From Equadaptatus sp045642025 (GTDB lineage: Bacteria > Synergistota > Synergistia > Synergistales > Synergistaceae), in the NCBI GenBank assembly GCA_045642025.1, contig JAZUIB010000031.1, forward strand, positions 1-36,569: a stretch of DNA of 36,569 nt. Direction: 5' to 3'. Positions within the stretch are counted from its first letter, which is position 1; every line of letters starts with the position of its first letter. This document shows, piece after piece, positions 25,762 through 32,837 of the stretch. Under the pieces are notes generated by a model that was not told the origin of the DNA, searched no databases, and was given only the letters and a program-made list of their open reading frames with translations. The translations under genes were made by a program, and so were the position numbers.

Positions 25762-25787
25762 AAAGAAGCCTTGCGGCTTCTTTTTTT
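25762..25787. terminator. Terminator shared by tRNA-Pro and the minus-strand cyclase gene
   Basis: Stem AAAGAAGCC / GGCTTCTTT (25762-25770 with 25775-25783), loop TTGC, T-run to 25787; A-rich on the other side, so usable in both directions. Confidence 0.88.
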
Positions 25788-25801
25788 CCGCCATTGATTG
25801 G

Positions 25802-26557
25802 CTACTTTTCAAAGACTGCGAACACTCTGCAGGGCAGCCCGTTTGCGCCTTCAAAATTGGGCCACGAAGCAAAAAGAATAGCACCTGCAGCAGGGAGTTT
25901 GTCCAAGTTGCAGAGAACTTCAATCTGCATATGACCGCTGGAAAGTATATAACGTTCGCAGGCAAGGTCGCCGGCTTTTGCCGCCTCGGCAGAAGCATCG
26001 GTATCGAGCGTTTCATGTCCGCTTGCTGCTGCCCTGCGGGTTTCATAAATATATTTAACCGCATCTAGCGACCAGCCAGGGAAATTTTCTCCGCCGTTTT
26101 CATCTATGCCTGACATGGCATCCATATCAGGCCAATTTTTGTACCAGTCTGTTCTCAAAGCGACAAAAGCACCTTCCGGAATTTCTCCGTATTTTGTTTC
26201 ATACTCTTTGATGTCGTCAACTGTGACGGCATAATGCGGGTCTTTTGCGGCCTTTGCTGAAATATCTATTACACAGAGCGGAAAAGCGGCCTCTTTCATA
26301 CAGAAACTTTCTGCCGTTTTTGCGCCTTTTACAAAATGAGCCGGAAAGTCGATATGAGTGCCGAACTGACCGGGAAATTTAAACTGCTGGATTTCACATT
26401 CAAGCATAGGATTGCCCCAGTCAAAAAGCGTATTTCCAAGCTGTGCGGCGCCTTCTGGAATTCCGCTCCAGTACGGACTGTCGTTATTCATGAGATGTGA
26501 AAGTTCCACCCATTCAAGTTTTTTGAGCTCGTCAAGATTTTTCCAGAGCTTATACAT
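25802..26557 (-). CDS. Cyclase-family hydrolase (kynurenine formamidase-like)
   Basis: A 251-aa protein of the metal-dependent cyclase/formamidase family. The metal motif GTHIDFPAHF (HxDxPxH) lies near residue 68, and an LRTDWY strand near residue 130 is typical. Family knowledge: members hydrolyse N-formylkynurenine or related amides, or isatin; the real substrate cannot be read here. The ATG at 26557 has GAGGGG upstream with eight bases between; a GTG at 26566 is a weaker alternative. It lies 46 bases after a nitrilase-type gene on the same strand. Confidence 0.82.
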   Translation of the reverse strand: MYKLWKNLDELKKLEWVELSHLMNNDSPYWSGIPEGAAQLGNTLFDWGNPMLECEIQQFKFPGQFGTHIDFPAHFVKGAKTAESFCMKEAAFPLCVIDISAKAAKDPHYAVTVDDIKEYETKYGEIPEGAFVALRTDWYKNWPDMDAMSGIDENGGENFPGWSLDAVKYIYETRRAAASGHETLDTDASAEAAKAGDLACERYILSSGHMQIEVLCNLDKLPAAGAILFASWPNFEGANGLPCRVFAVFEK

Positions 26558-26603
26558 TTGCAGCACCCCTCATATAATAAATTGTGTAAAATATAATGTA
26601 AAT

Positions 26604-27380
26604 TTATATAAGTTTTACGTCATCAAGCGCACAAAAACTGCTGCGGCACTGAACTACTTCTTCACGTGAGATTTCTGCAACTACGATACTTTCGTCAAAA
26701 CCACTGTCAGCAATAACAGCACCCTTAGGAGAAACTATCATGCCGTTTCCTCCGCCTTTAATATTTCCGTAATTTCCGGTGCAGTTTGAAGAAATAAGCC
26801 AGCAGAAATTTTCAGTTGCGCGAACTCTGCAGTACAGTCTCCATGCTTCAAGACGTTCGGCAGGCCATGATGCGGAAACTATAAAAAATTCAGCACCGTA
26901 CATAAGTGTCATTTTTCTGAAAAGCTCCGGAAAACGCAGGTCATAGCAGGTGGCAATGCCTATACGTCCGAATTCCGTGTCTGCAACTGTAATTTTATCT
27001 CCAGGAGTCAGCAGCTCATGCTCTTTTGATTCAAATCCGAAAAGATGAATTTTGCTATATTTTGCAACAGCAGTGCCGTTTCTGTCAAAAAGAATCCCAG
27101 TGTTATAATATTTTTCGCCCCGTTTTTCAACAAAAGTGCCGGAATATATATAACTGCCGAGTTCTTTCGCCTTTGCAGAAATTGCAGATACAGTTTCGCC
27201 GTTGTCCGTTTCTGCAAGGGTGTAATAATTGTCAAAGTTATAAAAACCGATATTCCATTGTTCTGGCAGAACGATTAAGTCTGCGCCTTTGCAGGTGTCA
27301 ATCATATCAAGGGCATGTTTAATGGCATCTTTTTTGCTTTTTTTGTCTGCAACTTGAAGCTGAATTGCTGCTGCTTTCAT
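26604..27380 (-). CDS. Carbon-nitrogen hydrolase (nitrilase/omega-amidase family)
   Basis: A 258-aa amidase of the nitrilase superfamily. The catalytic triad is visible: Glu in VLPEQWNIGFY, Lys in YSKIHLFGFE and Cys in ATCYDLRFPELF. Length and the pattern RIGIATCYDLRFPE are close to omega-amidase types that hydrolyse alpha-ketoglutaramate or similar monoamides. Start ATG 27380 has GAAAGG nine bases upstream; ATG 27386 is only three bases from it. It is likely co-transcribed with the cyclase gene downstream and diverges from the M20 gene. Confidence 0.85.
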   Translation of the reverse strand: MKAAAIQLQVADKKSKKDAIKHALDMIDTCKGADLIVLPEQWNIGFYNFDNYYTLAETDNGETVSAISAKAKELGSYIYSGTFVEKRGEKYYNTGILFDRNGTAVAKYSKIHLFGFESKEHELLTPGDKITVADTEFGRIGIATCYDLRFPELFRKMTLMYGAEFFIVSASWPAERLEAWRLYCRVRATENFCWLISSNCTGNYGNIKGGGNGMIVSPKGAVIADSGFDESIVVAEISREEVVQCRSSFCALDDVKLI

Positions 27381-27438
27381 AATCATGTGCCTTTCAGTAA
27401 AAATAGTCTTAAAAAAGATTATAAACAGTGCAAAAAAG

Positions 27439-27468
27439 TTGTCAAGCAACGAATCTTTATAGTAAAAT
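27439..27468 (+). promoter_or_regulatory. Promoter of the M20-DUF3100 unit
   Basis: TTGTCA (27439-27444) and TAAAAT (27463-27468) with 18 bp between. The -10 region is repeated nearby: AATCTTTATAGTAAA (about 27452-27466) recurs as AATCTTTTTATAGTAAAG (from about 27484), possibly a regulator site or a second promoter. Confidence 0.5.
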
Positions 27469-27530
27469 ACCTAAAATCTTTTTAAATCTTTTTATAGTAA
27501 AGTGGGGTGTTCAGGGTGTCGAGAGACAAT

Positions 27531-28832
27531 ATGAAGAGGCTGTTGTGCGCGGCAGTAGATGCGGCTGCTCAGGATATTAAAAGCTATGCGGATGACATAG
27601 CAGCTCATCCCGAGCTTGGTTTTAGTGAAAACCGTACATCAAAAATGCTTGCGGACGCCCTTGAAAAACTTGGACTTAAGGTTGACAAAGGACTTGCAAT
27701 AACAGGTCTGCGCGCGGATATTTCAGGCAAAGGAGATGGCCCTCGTATAGGAGTTTTAGGCGAGCTTGACGCAGTTCCCTGCGCGGCACATCCTCAAGCT
27801 GACCCTATAACAGGCGCCTCACATTCCTGCGGTCACAACCTTCAGACTTCAATAGTTCTTGCGGTTGCAGCGGCTCTTGCAAAAACAGACGTAATTAAAG
27901 ATCTTTCCGGAGCGGTTTCCTTTATAGCAACACCTGCGGAAGAATTTATCGAAATTACAAAAAGAAATGAAATGCGCCAAGAAGGAAAAATCAAATATCT
28001 TTGCGGCAAACCTGAAATGATCAGGCTTGGCGTGCTTGATGACGTTGATATGTCAGTAATGATACATGCCGGTGAAGACATAAAAGGCCCCGGCTTTGCA
28101 ATACCCAAGGGCGGCAACGGTTTCCGCACGTTTATGCTCAAATATGTTGGACGCCAGGCACACGCGGCGGCAGCTCCCGACAAAGGCATTAACGCACTTT
28201 ACGCGGCGGTTGCAGGTATCAACGCTGTCAATGCTCTGCGTGAGACCTTCAGAGACGAAGACAGAGTACGCGTGCATTTCATAATCACCAAAGGCGGAGA
28301 TACTGTCAACTGCGTTCCCGACGATGTGCGGCTTGAAGGCTACGTACGCGCCACAACGGCAGAAAAAATCGATGAAGTGTTCGACAAGGTTATCAGAGCA
28401 TTCCGTTCCGGCGGAGAAGCGCTAGGCGCAAAATGTTTGGTTAACTCCTTCCCAGGGGATATGCCGTTTGTTCCGTCGACAGAATTCAACAAAGTTTTTG
28501 AAGAAAACGCCGTTGCGCTTGTCGGACGCGAAAACGTTCAGGCGGACACCATTTTCGCCGCCTCGTCCGACATGGGCGATGTAATGCACATAATGCCTGC
28601 AATTCACCCATTCGGCGGAGGAGTTGAAGGCGCGTATCATTCAAAAGATTTCAAAGTGCTTGATTTTGAGGCGGCAGTGCTTACGCCTGCAAAAGCAATA
28701 CTTATGTCAATAGTTGATTTGCTTGACGACGACGCTGCAAAAGCAAAAGAAATTCTTGCGAACTTCAAACCTGTCTATACAAAAGAAGAATATACGGAAG
28801 CAGCCGACCGCAGATTCTTCTCGGAAATATAG
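27531..28832 (+). CDS. M20-family amidohydrolase (AbgB/aminoacylase-like)
   Basis: A 433-aa zinc hydrolase of the M20 family. The sequence runs IAAHPELGFSENRTSKML, GVLGELDAVPCAAHP (catalytic Asp), ASHSCGHNLQTSIVLA (metal His), FIATPAEEF (metal and catalytic Glu), GGNGFRTFMLKYVGRQAHAAAAPDKGINAL (lid) and ASSDMGDVMHIMPAIHPFGGG near the end. Family members cleave N-acyl amino acids or p-aminobenzoyl-glutamate. I prefer ATG 27531 because it aligns with the family start; a GTG at 27507 is possible. The following two membrane genes may import its substrate. Confidence 0.88.
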   Translation: MKRLLCAAVDAAAQDIKSYADDIAAHPELGFSENRTSKMLADALEKLGLKVDKGLAITGLRADISGKGDGPRIGVLGELDAVPCAAHPQADPITGASHSCGHNLQTSIVLAVAAALAKTDVIKDLSGAVSFIATPAEEFIEITKRNEMRQEGKIKYLCGKPEMIRLGVLDDVDMSVMIHAGEDIKGPGFAIPKGGNGFRTFMLKYVGRQAHAAAAPDKGINALYAAVAGINAVNALRETFRDEDRVRVHFIITKGGDTVNCVPDDVRLEGYVRATTAEKIDEVFDKVIRAFRSGGEALGAKCLVNSFPGDMPFVPSTEFNKVFEENAVALVGRENVQADTIFAASSDMGDVMHIMPAIHPFGGGVEGAYHSKDFKVLDFEAAVLTPAKAILMSIVDLLDDDAAKAKEILANFKPVYTKEEYTEAADRRFFSEI

Positions 28833-28858
28833 AAAAAACTTATAAAGGGGGATTTTTT

Positions 28859-29698
28859 ATGGAACTCGTCGAAAAGGCGCTGCGCAATAAGAAGCTGCAT
28901 ATTCTTGCACTCATTCTCACGATTGCCGCAGAGCTGATAGGAACATGGAAGTTCAAACTTGGCCCTGCCATGCTTGTTCTGGTTCCTCTTCTCTATTCAT
29001 TTATGCTTGGTGCCCTTTGCGGTATCAAGTCATTCAAGGTGCTTAACGAAGATGATATGTATCAGGCATCATCACTCGTAGGTGTAACCTTCTTCCTTCT
29101 CATGGCACGCTACGGAACATTGGTTGGACCTAACTTCTTTGAAGTTATGAAAAACGGCGCCGCGCTCGTGCTTCAGGAATTCGGCAACATCGGCACAGTT
29201 TTCCTTGGTATTCCTGTTGCGGTAATTCTCGGACTTCGCCGTGAAGCCGTCGGTGCAGCATTCTCAAACGCTCGTGAACCGAACCTTGCAATCATTGGTG
29301 AAAAATACGGACTCAACTCACCGGAAGGCTTCGGCGTTATGGGAGTTTACATCACAGGCACAGTTTTCGGCGCAATATTCTGCAGCCTTCTCAGCTCTGT
29401 AATCGCTTCAACAATGGGTTGGTTCTTCTCACCGGAAGCACTTGCAATGGCGACAGGCACCGGAAGCGCGTCAATGATGACCGCCGCGCTTGCGCCTCTT
29501 ACCGAAATGTTCCCTGCGAAAAAAGAAATACTTACTGCCTACGCTGCGGCAAGTAACATGCTTTCCGGACTTGACGGAACATATATGTGCGTATTCCTCA
29601 GCCTGCCGATTTCAAACTGGCTCGTCCGCAAAATGGGCGTAAAAGATGCCCCGAGCGTTCCTGCGGCTGATGACAACGTCTATTCGACAAAGAAGTAG
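28859..29698 (+). CDS. DUF3100-domain membrane protein
   Basis: A 279-aa integral membrane protein with about eight hydrophobic segments. It matches the DUF3100 family by the pattern LGPAMLVLVPLLYSFMLGAL, GTVFLGIPVAVILGL, AVGAAFSNAREPNLAIIGEKYG and MATGTGSASMMTAALAPL. Family members are thought to be transporters. AAGGGGG precedes the ATG. Gene order with an M20 peptidase upstream and a second small membrane protein downstream (gap 11 bases) is a recurring one, which suggests uptake of the peptidase substrate. This is inferred, not shown. Confidence 0.82.
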   Translation: MELVEKALRNKKLHILALILTIAAELIGTWKFKLGPAMLVLVPLLYSFMLGALCGIKSFKVLNEDDMYQASSLVGVTFFLLMARYGTLVGPNFFEVMKNGAALVLQEFGNIGTVFLGIPVAVILGLRREAVGAAFSNAREPNLAIIGEKYGLNSPEGFGVMGVYITGTVFGAIFCSLLSSVIASTMGWFFSPEALAMATGTGSASMMTAALAPLTEMFPAKKEILTAYAAASNMLSGLDGTYMCVFLSLPISNWLVRKMGVKDAPSVPAADDNVYSTKK

Positions 29699-29709
29699 GA
29701 GGTAATATT

Positions 29710-30201
29710 ATGAATTATCGTCAAATGGCAAAATTCCTCCCGTTATTCACAATCATCGCGCTTTTCGGCAACTGGATGAACTGGATCAGAAACTGCAAAG
29801 AATCCTACACGCTCATGCAGTCTTTCCAGGAAGGCTTCCTTGCGGCAATTCCAGGGATACTGCTGCTGCTTGTAATAGTTGTACTCGGTATAATCATTGC
29901 GCATATCATTCCGTGGAAAGGTCTTCCGACAGTCGCTTACATAGTAACACTCGGCTGCATTATGACAATTCCTGGATTCCCAGGCGCTGAATTTATCACC
30001 GCGGCAGTCAAAAAAGTCAACTTCATGGTTCTCTGCACGCCGATACTTGCATACGCCGGACTGGCAATCGGCAAAGACACGGAACTGCTCAAAAAACAGG
30101 GCTGGAAAATCATCCTTGTCGGACTCTTTGTCTTCATAGGAACATTTATCGGCTCAGCAGTTATCGCGGAAATTGTTCTCCGCGCAACAGGCAGAATCTA
30201 A
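29710..30201 (+). CDS. Small multi-pass membrane protein, partner of the DUF3100 protein
   Basis: A 163-aa protein with four to five hydrophobic segments: LLLLVIVVLGIIIAHIIP, LPTVAYIVTLGCIMTIPGF, VLCTPILAYAGLAIG and IILVGLFVFIGTFIGSAVI. The N-terminus is FLPLFTIIALFGNWMNWIRNC. It starts 11 bases after the DUF3100 gene, with a perfect AGGAGGT site, so it is almost certainly its partner. I do not know a more exact name. A strong terminator follows. Confidence 0.72.
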   Translation: MNYRQMAKFLPLFTIIALFGNWMNWIRNCKESYTLMQSFQEGFLAAIPGILLLLVIVVLGIIIAHIIPWKGLPTVAYIVTLGCIMTIPGFPGAEFITAAVKKVNFMVLCTPILAYAGLAIGKDTELLKKQGWKIILVGLFVFIGTFIGSAVIAEIVLRATGRI

Positions 30202-30222
30202 ACGTCAGCGCATTAAACTGTT

Positions 30223-30250
30223 AATCCCTTCCGTACGGAAGGGATTTTTT
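30223..30250 (+). terminator. Terminator of the M20-DUF3100 operon
   Basis: A near-perfect palindrome AATCCCTTCC / GGAAGGGATT (30223-30232 with 30237-30246), loop GTAC, then T's to 30250. Confidence 0.9.
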
Positions 30251-30298
30251 ATTGGAGTTACAGCCGTCAGCTAACTGCTTATTCTTATCGCTTAATGC

Positions 30299-30358
30299 TA
30301 AAAATCCGGCTCGGCGGCGGTAATTTGGCAATTTAGCAACTTAACAATTCAGAAAACG
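30299..30358. repeat. Partial copy of the island repeat (copy C)
   Basis: About 58 bases that match the start of the repeat at 31731 almost perfectly (shared pieces include CTCGGCGGCGGTAATT and GGCAATTTAGCAACTTAACA). The rest of the unit is missing or diverged. It marks the left edge of the accessory island, just after the last core-like gene. Confidence 0.8.
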
Positions 30359-30529
30359 GCAGACAAAACGACAGTAGAATTATGCCGCTGAATAACGCCT
30401 TAAAAGTACAAAGTTCACTTTTTGGGAATATATAATATGTTGCAGTTGTCAGATGATGTCAGTTGTCAGATGTTTTGCGCGGCATAAAACTCATAGCATT
30501 GAAAATCATGGCTGAATAGTGTAAAATCG

Positions 30530-30573
30530 CTAATACAAAAAAAAATGCGGATTCCGCATTTTTTTTGTATTAG
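30530..30573. terminator. Long hairpin, likely terminator of the DUF3800 gene
   Basis: Arms of 21 and 20 bases (CTAATACAAAAAAAAATGCGG at 30530-30550 and its complement at 30554-30573) around ATT, with one bulged base. The U-rich arms can end transcription in both directions. It lies 79 bases beyond the stop of the DUF3800 gene on the minus strand. Confidence 0.75.
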
Positions 30574-30651
30574 GGGGTTGCGGACGTGGAAAAAAAACGT
30601 TGTTGTCTATAAACAAGGAGCGGTATTAAATAGCATCAACTTATGTATGAA

Positions 30652-31332
30652 TTACAATCGTTTCTTGCGAAGCTGTTTGAGATAATTTCTTTTAAAATCC
30701 CGTATGCTGCCAAAAAAATCCAACTCGGATTTTGAGAAACACTTAAGTTCTGCTTTTTGGGCGAGCAGTTCCATAGTGCAGATTAAATCAGCGACCTGTG
30801 CAAGTGTGTACTTAACAGGTTCAGATTTATGAAACTCTACATTTGTAAAAAGTGTTGTAAAGACTGAAGTCAAAATTTTCGTAAGTTCAATTTGCCCGTT
30901 ATCATAATAGACAATAACCTTGTCAAAACTGCGCAAATAGATTTCGTGTTCACGCAAAAAATCCGCCAAAGCCTTTGACAACTTTGAAGTCATAACCACT
31001 TCGTCAGGACACTCGCGCTTATTAACCTTAGCAGTCCAGTAACTGATGCTGACGTTGCGCGTGAAATTGAATAGGGCATTAAACAAATGCTGTCTGTCTG
31101 TGCGGTCATCGTGAATATATATTGCCTCTCGTCGAATCAGCGGACCTGTATGCAGAGCATGTTTTTTGTAACCTAAACTTGATATGTAACGTTCGAAATT
31201 GGTCAATTCGAGGCTAATATTAGTTTTTTGAGCATGGAAAACCAAAGAAACAAAATAGTACGGCGAATGTTGTCTGAAAGAGCCAAAATCGCCGGATTCA
31301 TCTATAAAAATACTTAACAGGTTTTCAGCCAT
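30652..31332 (-). CDS. DUF3800-domain protein with linked upstream RNA
   Basis: A 226-aa DUF3800 protein. The hallmark is the N-terminal FIDESGDFG (residues about 9-17), followed by YYFVSLVFH and, later, KVIVYYDNGQIELT and a C-terminal YTLAQVADLICTMELL. The fold is predicted to be RNase H-like, with acidic residues (the two Asp and the Glu in IDESGD, plus the later Asp residues) as candidate metal ligands. The ATG at 31332 has GAGG six bases upstream; ATG 31344 overlaps that site. Family knowledge: DUF3800 genes often carry structured RNAs in front of them, as here. Its biochemical role is not established, and defence is one proposal. Confidence 0.82.
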   Translation of the reverse strand: MAENLLSIFIDESGDFGSFRQHSPYYFVSLVFHAQKTNISLELTNFERYISSLGYKKHALHTGPLIRREAIYIHDDRTDRQHLFNALFNFTRNVSISYWTAKVNKRECPDEVVMTSKLSKALADFLREHEIYLRSFDKVIVYYDNGQIELTKILTSVFTTLFTNVEFHKSEPVKYTLAQVADLICTMELLAQKAELKCFSKSELDFFGSIRDFKRNYLKQLRKKRL

Positions 31333-31347
31333 AACGTACCTCATATT

Positions 31348-31372
31348 AAAAATGGCGAGGAATTTCCCCGCC
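31348..31372 (-). terminator. Terminator between the RNA and the DUF3800 gene
   Basis: On the minus-strand RNA, GGCGGGG pairs with CCUCGCC (seven pairs, one G-U) around AAAUU, then UUUUU. On the plus strand one pair becomes A-C, so the structure favours the minus-strand transcript. Confidence 0.75.
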
Positions 31373-31411
31373 GAAGGTGGACCAGGGTCTCTCGACCAGC
31401 CCTAACTAACT
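31348..31411 (-). ncRNA. Small structured RNA upstream of the DUF3800 gene
   Basis: From a consensus promoter, transcription should begin near 31411 on the minus strand and hit a terminator at 31372-31348. Between them is a hairpin GGUC-GAGA-GACC (31397-31386) capped by a GNRA tetraloop. A likely outer helix GGGCU/GGUCC (31402-31398 with 31383-31379) includes G-U pairs and a CU bulge. Read-through gives the DUF3800 mRNA. Promoter, RNA, terminator, gene is the layout also used by type III toxin-antitoxin loci. Structured motifs next to DUF3800 genes are described in the literature; whether this belongs to a known one needs a covariance search. Confidence 0.7.
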
Positions 31412-31417
31412 GAGTGT

Positions 31418-31446
31418 ATTATAAACATTTAATACCGCACAGTCAA
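31418..31446 (-). promoter_or_regulatory. Consensus promoter of the DUF3800-linked RNA
   Basis: TTGACT (31446-31441), 17-bp spacer, TATAAT (31423-31418): near-perfect. It is far stronger than the core-gene promoters seen here and suits an abundant RNA. Confidence 0.85.
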
Positions 31447-31730
31447 GAAATGGAAGCCATTTCTCTAAAATAAAGAGAGAGTTTTCTGCTGGTTGTCAGC
31501 CGAGGCACTGTTTGAATGCCGAAACAGTTACGGAAATCATTAAGTCCTCCGTGTGGACTGCAACATTATCCCTGCTGCCGGGCGGTGAGGCGTACAACGC
31601 CAAACGTTATGGATATTATCCTGCTCCATACACAGCCCAACTTTTTATGGTGCTCTCTCACCAAGGATATTGCTACCCTCAATGGATATTATACTGCTTT
31701 TATGAATAAAATCAATACGAAAACTGCAAT
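31447..31730. other. Spacer without a supported gene
   Basis: Between the DUF3800 RNA promoter and repeat copy A. A 65-codon plus-strand frame (31512-31709) exists but lacks a ribosome site, is rich in Tyr/Pro/Ala in a low-complexity manner and matches no family I know. I do not call it a gene; it may be debris of a lost one. Confidence 0.5.
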
Positions 31731-31874
31731 AAAAAATCCGCCTCGGCGGCGGTAATTCGGCAATTTAGCAACTTAACAATTCAGAAAAAAGCGGATAGTT
31801 CGGTAGTAAAGATATAAAAAAATAGAGAAATATATAAAAAAACGGCGTCGGCGAAATTCCTTTCAAACCGGCGC
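31731..31874. repeat. Island repeat copy A (downstream side of the type III locus)
   Basis: A unit of about 130-144 bases. Its last 48 bases (31827-31874) are identical to 32790-32837, and the middle is clearly related to copy B at 32709-32837 (shared AGTAAAGATAT, AAAAAATAGA). Its first 58 bases are near-identical to copy C. It lies 21 bases past the stop of the toxin gene and may serve as its transcription end. Confidence 0.85.
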
Positions 31875-31895
31875 AAAAATGTGAATATTTAGTTG

Positions 31896-32462
31896 TCATT
31901 TCTGTGTATATTCATCGCACAGTTTCTCAAGCTTGGAAAAATTGCAATAAAAAGGGTATACTTTCTTGCTTTCCGCTTGCCGTGTATATATCATATCTGC
32001 GTTATTCAGAATATCGTCCTTGATTTCCAAACAAAACTCGTATTCCTTTCGTAAAAGGGAGCGATAGCGCTCGTCGGCAAGCGTGGCAAAATTTATGCGA
32101 GAATACAAATTATCGGGAACAGGAACCATTTTCTTAAGATCCACTACAGCCAACAGTTTCTTGACCTCTGTATTGCTGTGAGGTTTAAAAACGTCAGTAT
32201 CACGCAAAGTATCCTTGGAAACAATCTCATAAATCAGGAAATGTTCGTTGCTGCGCGATTTCCAAGCTGTATGCTTCGCCTTTCGAGAGCTTAAGGGGAT
32301 AAAATACGAATAACCGTTAATCATAACGACAATACCAAGAAAAGGCTTACGTCTGTAATCGGAAGCCGTACTGAAATAAACCTCGGGCTCAGCTTCGTTT
32401 AAATACTTTAGATATGCCGTGTCAACCGTATAAAATCCGAAATTATCATACTTCGCGTTCAT
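31896..32462 (-). CDS. Type III toxin-antitoxin endoribonuclease toxin (ToxN/AbiQ/CptN-like)
   Basis: A 188-aa protein with the ToxN-family pattern: an N-terminal FGFYTVDTAYLKYLNEAEPEV, the central strand KPFLGIVVMINGYSYFIPLSSRKAKH, then LLAVVDLKKMVPVP and the C-terminal ERYRSLLRKEYEFC helix with a CNFSKLEKLCDEY end. Compare ToxN: FYTIS..Y..YL, a FIGIVLEI-type strand and PLTS(P)K. Family knowledge: these toxins cut RNA at A-rich sites and are held inactive by binding the processed repeat RNA made from the same promoter. The start ATG (32462) lies 18 bases past the terminator; GGAAG is 12 bases upstream, so initiation is weak, as usual for a toxin. Exact subfamily is uncertain. Confidence 0.85.
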   Translation of the reverse strand: MNAKYDNFGFYTVDTAYLKYLNEAEPEVYFSTASDYRRKPFLGIVVMINGYSYFIPLSSRKAKHTAWKSRSNEHFLIYEIVSKDTLRDTDVFKPHSNTEVKKLLAVVDLKKMVPVPDNLYSRINFATLADERYRSLLRKEYEFCLEIKDDILNNADMIYTRQAESKKVYPFYCNFSKLEKLCDEYTQK

Positions 32463-32479
32463 TCGGCCATGTCACTTCC

Positions 32480-32505
32480 AAAAAAAGAGGGGAACAAGTC
32501 CCCTC
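32480..32505 (-). terminator. Attenuating terminator between antitoxin RNA and toxin gene
   Basis: On the minus strand GAGGGGA pairs with TCCCCTC around CTTGT (32505-32487), then seven T's (32486-32480). In type III systems, such a leaky terminator sets the excess of antitoxin RNA over toxin mRNA. Confidence 0.92.
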
Positions 32506-32594
32506 CTGCATTAAGGTTTCGCGCTTGGGATATTGGCGGCGAAACGCCATCTTTAAGGTTTCGCGCTTGGGATATTGGTGGCGAAACACCATCT
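32480..32594 (-). ncRNA. Type III antitoxin RNA with two 42-nt pseudoknot repeats
   Basis: Two direct repeats of exactly 42 bases, unit 1 at 32594-32553 and unit 2 at 32552-32511, differ at only two positions. In each unit, stem 1 is UGGYG with CRCCA (UGGUG/CACCA in unit 1, UGGCG/CGCCA in unit 2), so the two differences restore pairing. The six-base loop UUUCGC is complementary to GCGAAA downstream (from 11 bases after stem 1), which gives a classic H-type pseudoknot. The inter-repeat sequence CCUUAAAGAU is A-rich, as expected for a toxin cutting site. The transcript starts right at unit 1 and ends in the terminator. Two repeats of this length resemble CptI-type more than the 36-nt ToxI-type. 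Confidence 0.88.
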
Positions 32595-32600
32595 GAATAG

Positions 32601-32628
32601 ATTATACTTGATGAAAGAAAAAAGTCAA
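32601..32628 (-). promoter_or_regulatory. Consensus promoter of the type III locus
   Basis: TTGACT (32628-32623), 16-bp spacer, TATAAT (32606-32601). The start of transcription falls near 32594, the first base of repeat unit 1. Confidence 0.88.
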
Positions 32629-32708
32629 TATACACGGCTGCACGGTTGTACGTTAGGCAGACTAAGCACGATACAGGTGGGTAGAACACAATAAACAATT
32701 CGCCATGT

Positions 32709-32837
32709 GGCGGCAATTCGGTAACTTAATAATTTAACATTTCAGAGAAAAAACGGACAATTTGGCAGTAAAGATATGAAAAAATAGAAGAAATATATAA
32801 AAAAACGGCGTCGGCGAAATTCCTTTCAAACCGGCGC
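32709..32837. repeat. Island repeat copy B (upstream side of the type III locus)
   Basis: Same orientation as copy A, 963 bases away, with the identical 48-base end (32790-32837). The two copies flank the whole type III module, promoter to toxin stop. Copy B also forms the terminator of the ribbon-helix-helix gene. Confidence 0.85.

Noticed and set aside
30530..30573. Possible MITE or transposon end
   Set aside because: The long inverted repeat is A/T-rich with a tiny loop and lacks target duplications; a terminator is the simpler reading.
31512..31709. 65-codon plus-strand frame in the island
   Set aside because: No ribosome site, no recognisable domain, and it overlaps the area just before repeat copy A. 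I could not support it as a gene.
32511..32594. CRISPR array
   Set aside because: Two adjacent direct repeats with no spacers between them, directly under a promoter and before a terminator and toxin gene; this is a type III antitoxin layout, not CRISPR.
32459..32716. Minus-strand frame of 85 codons containing a repeated peptide (DGVSPPISQARNL twice)
   Set aside because: The repeated peptide is just the translation of the two 42-nt antitoxin repeats. Since 42 is a multiple of three, the frame stays open by accident, and it runs through the promoter and terminator.
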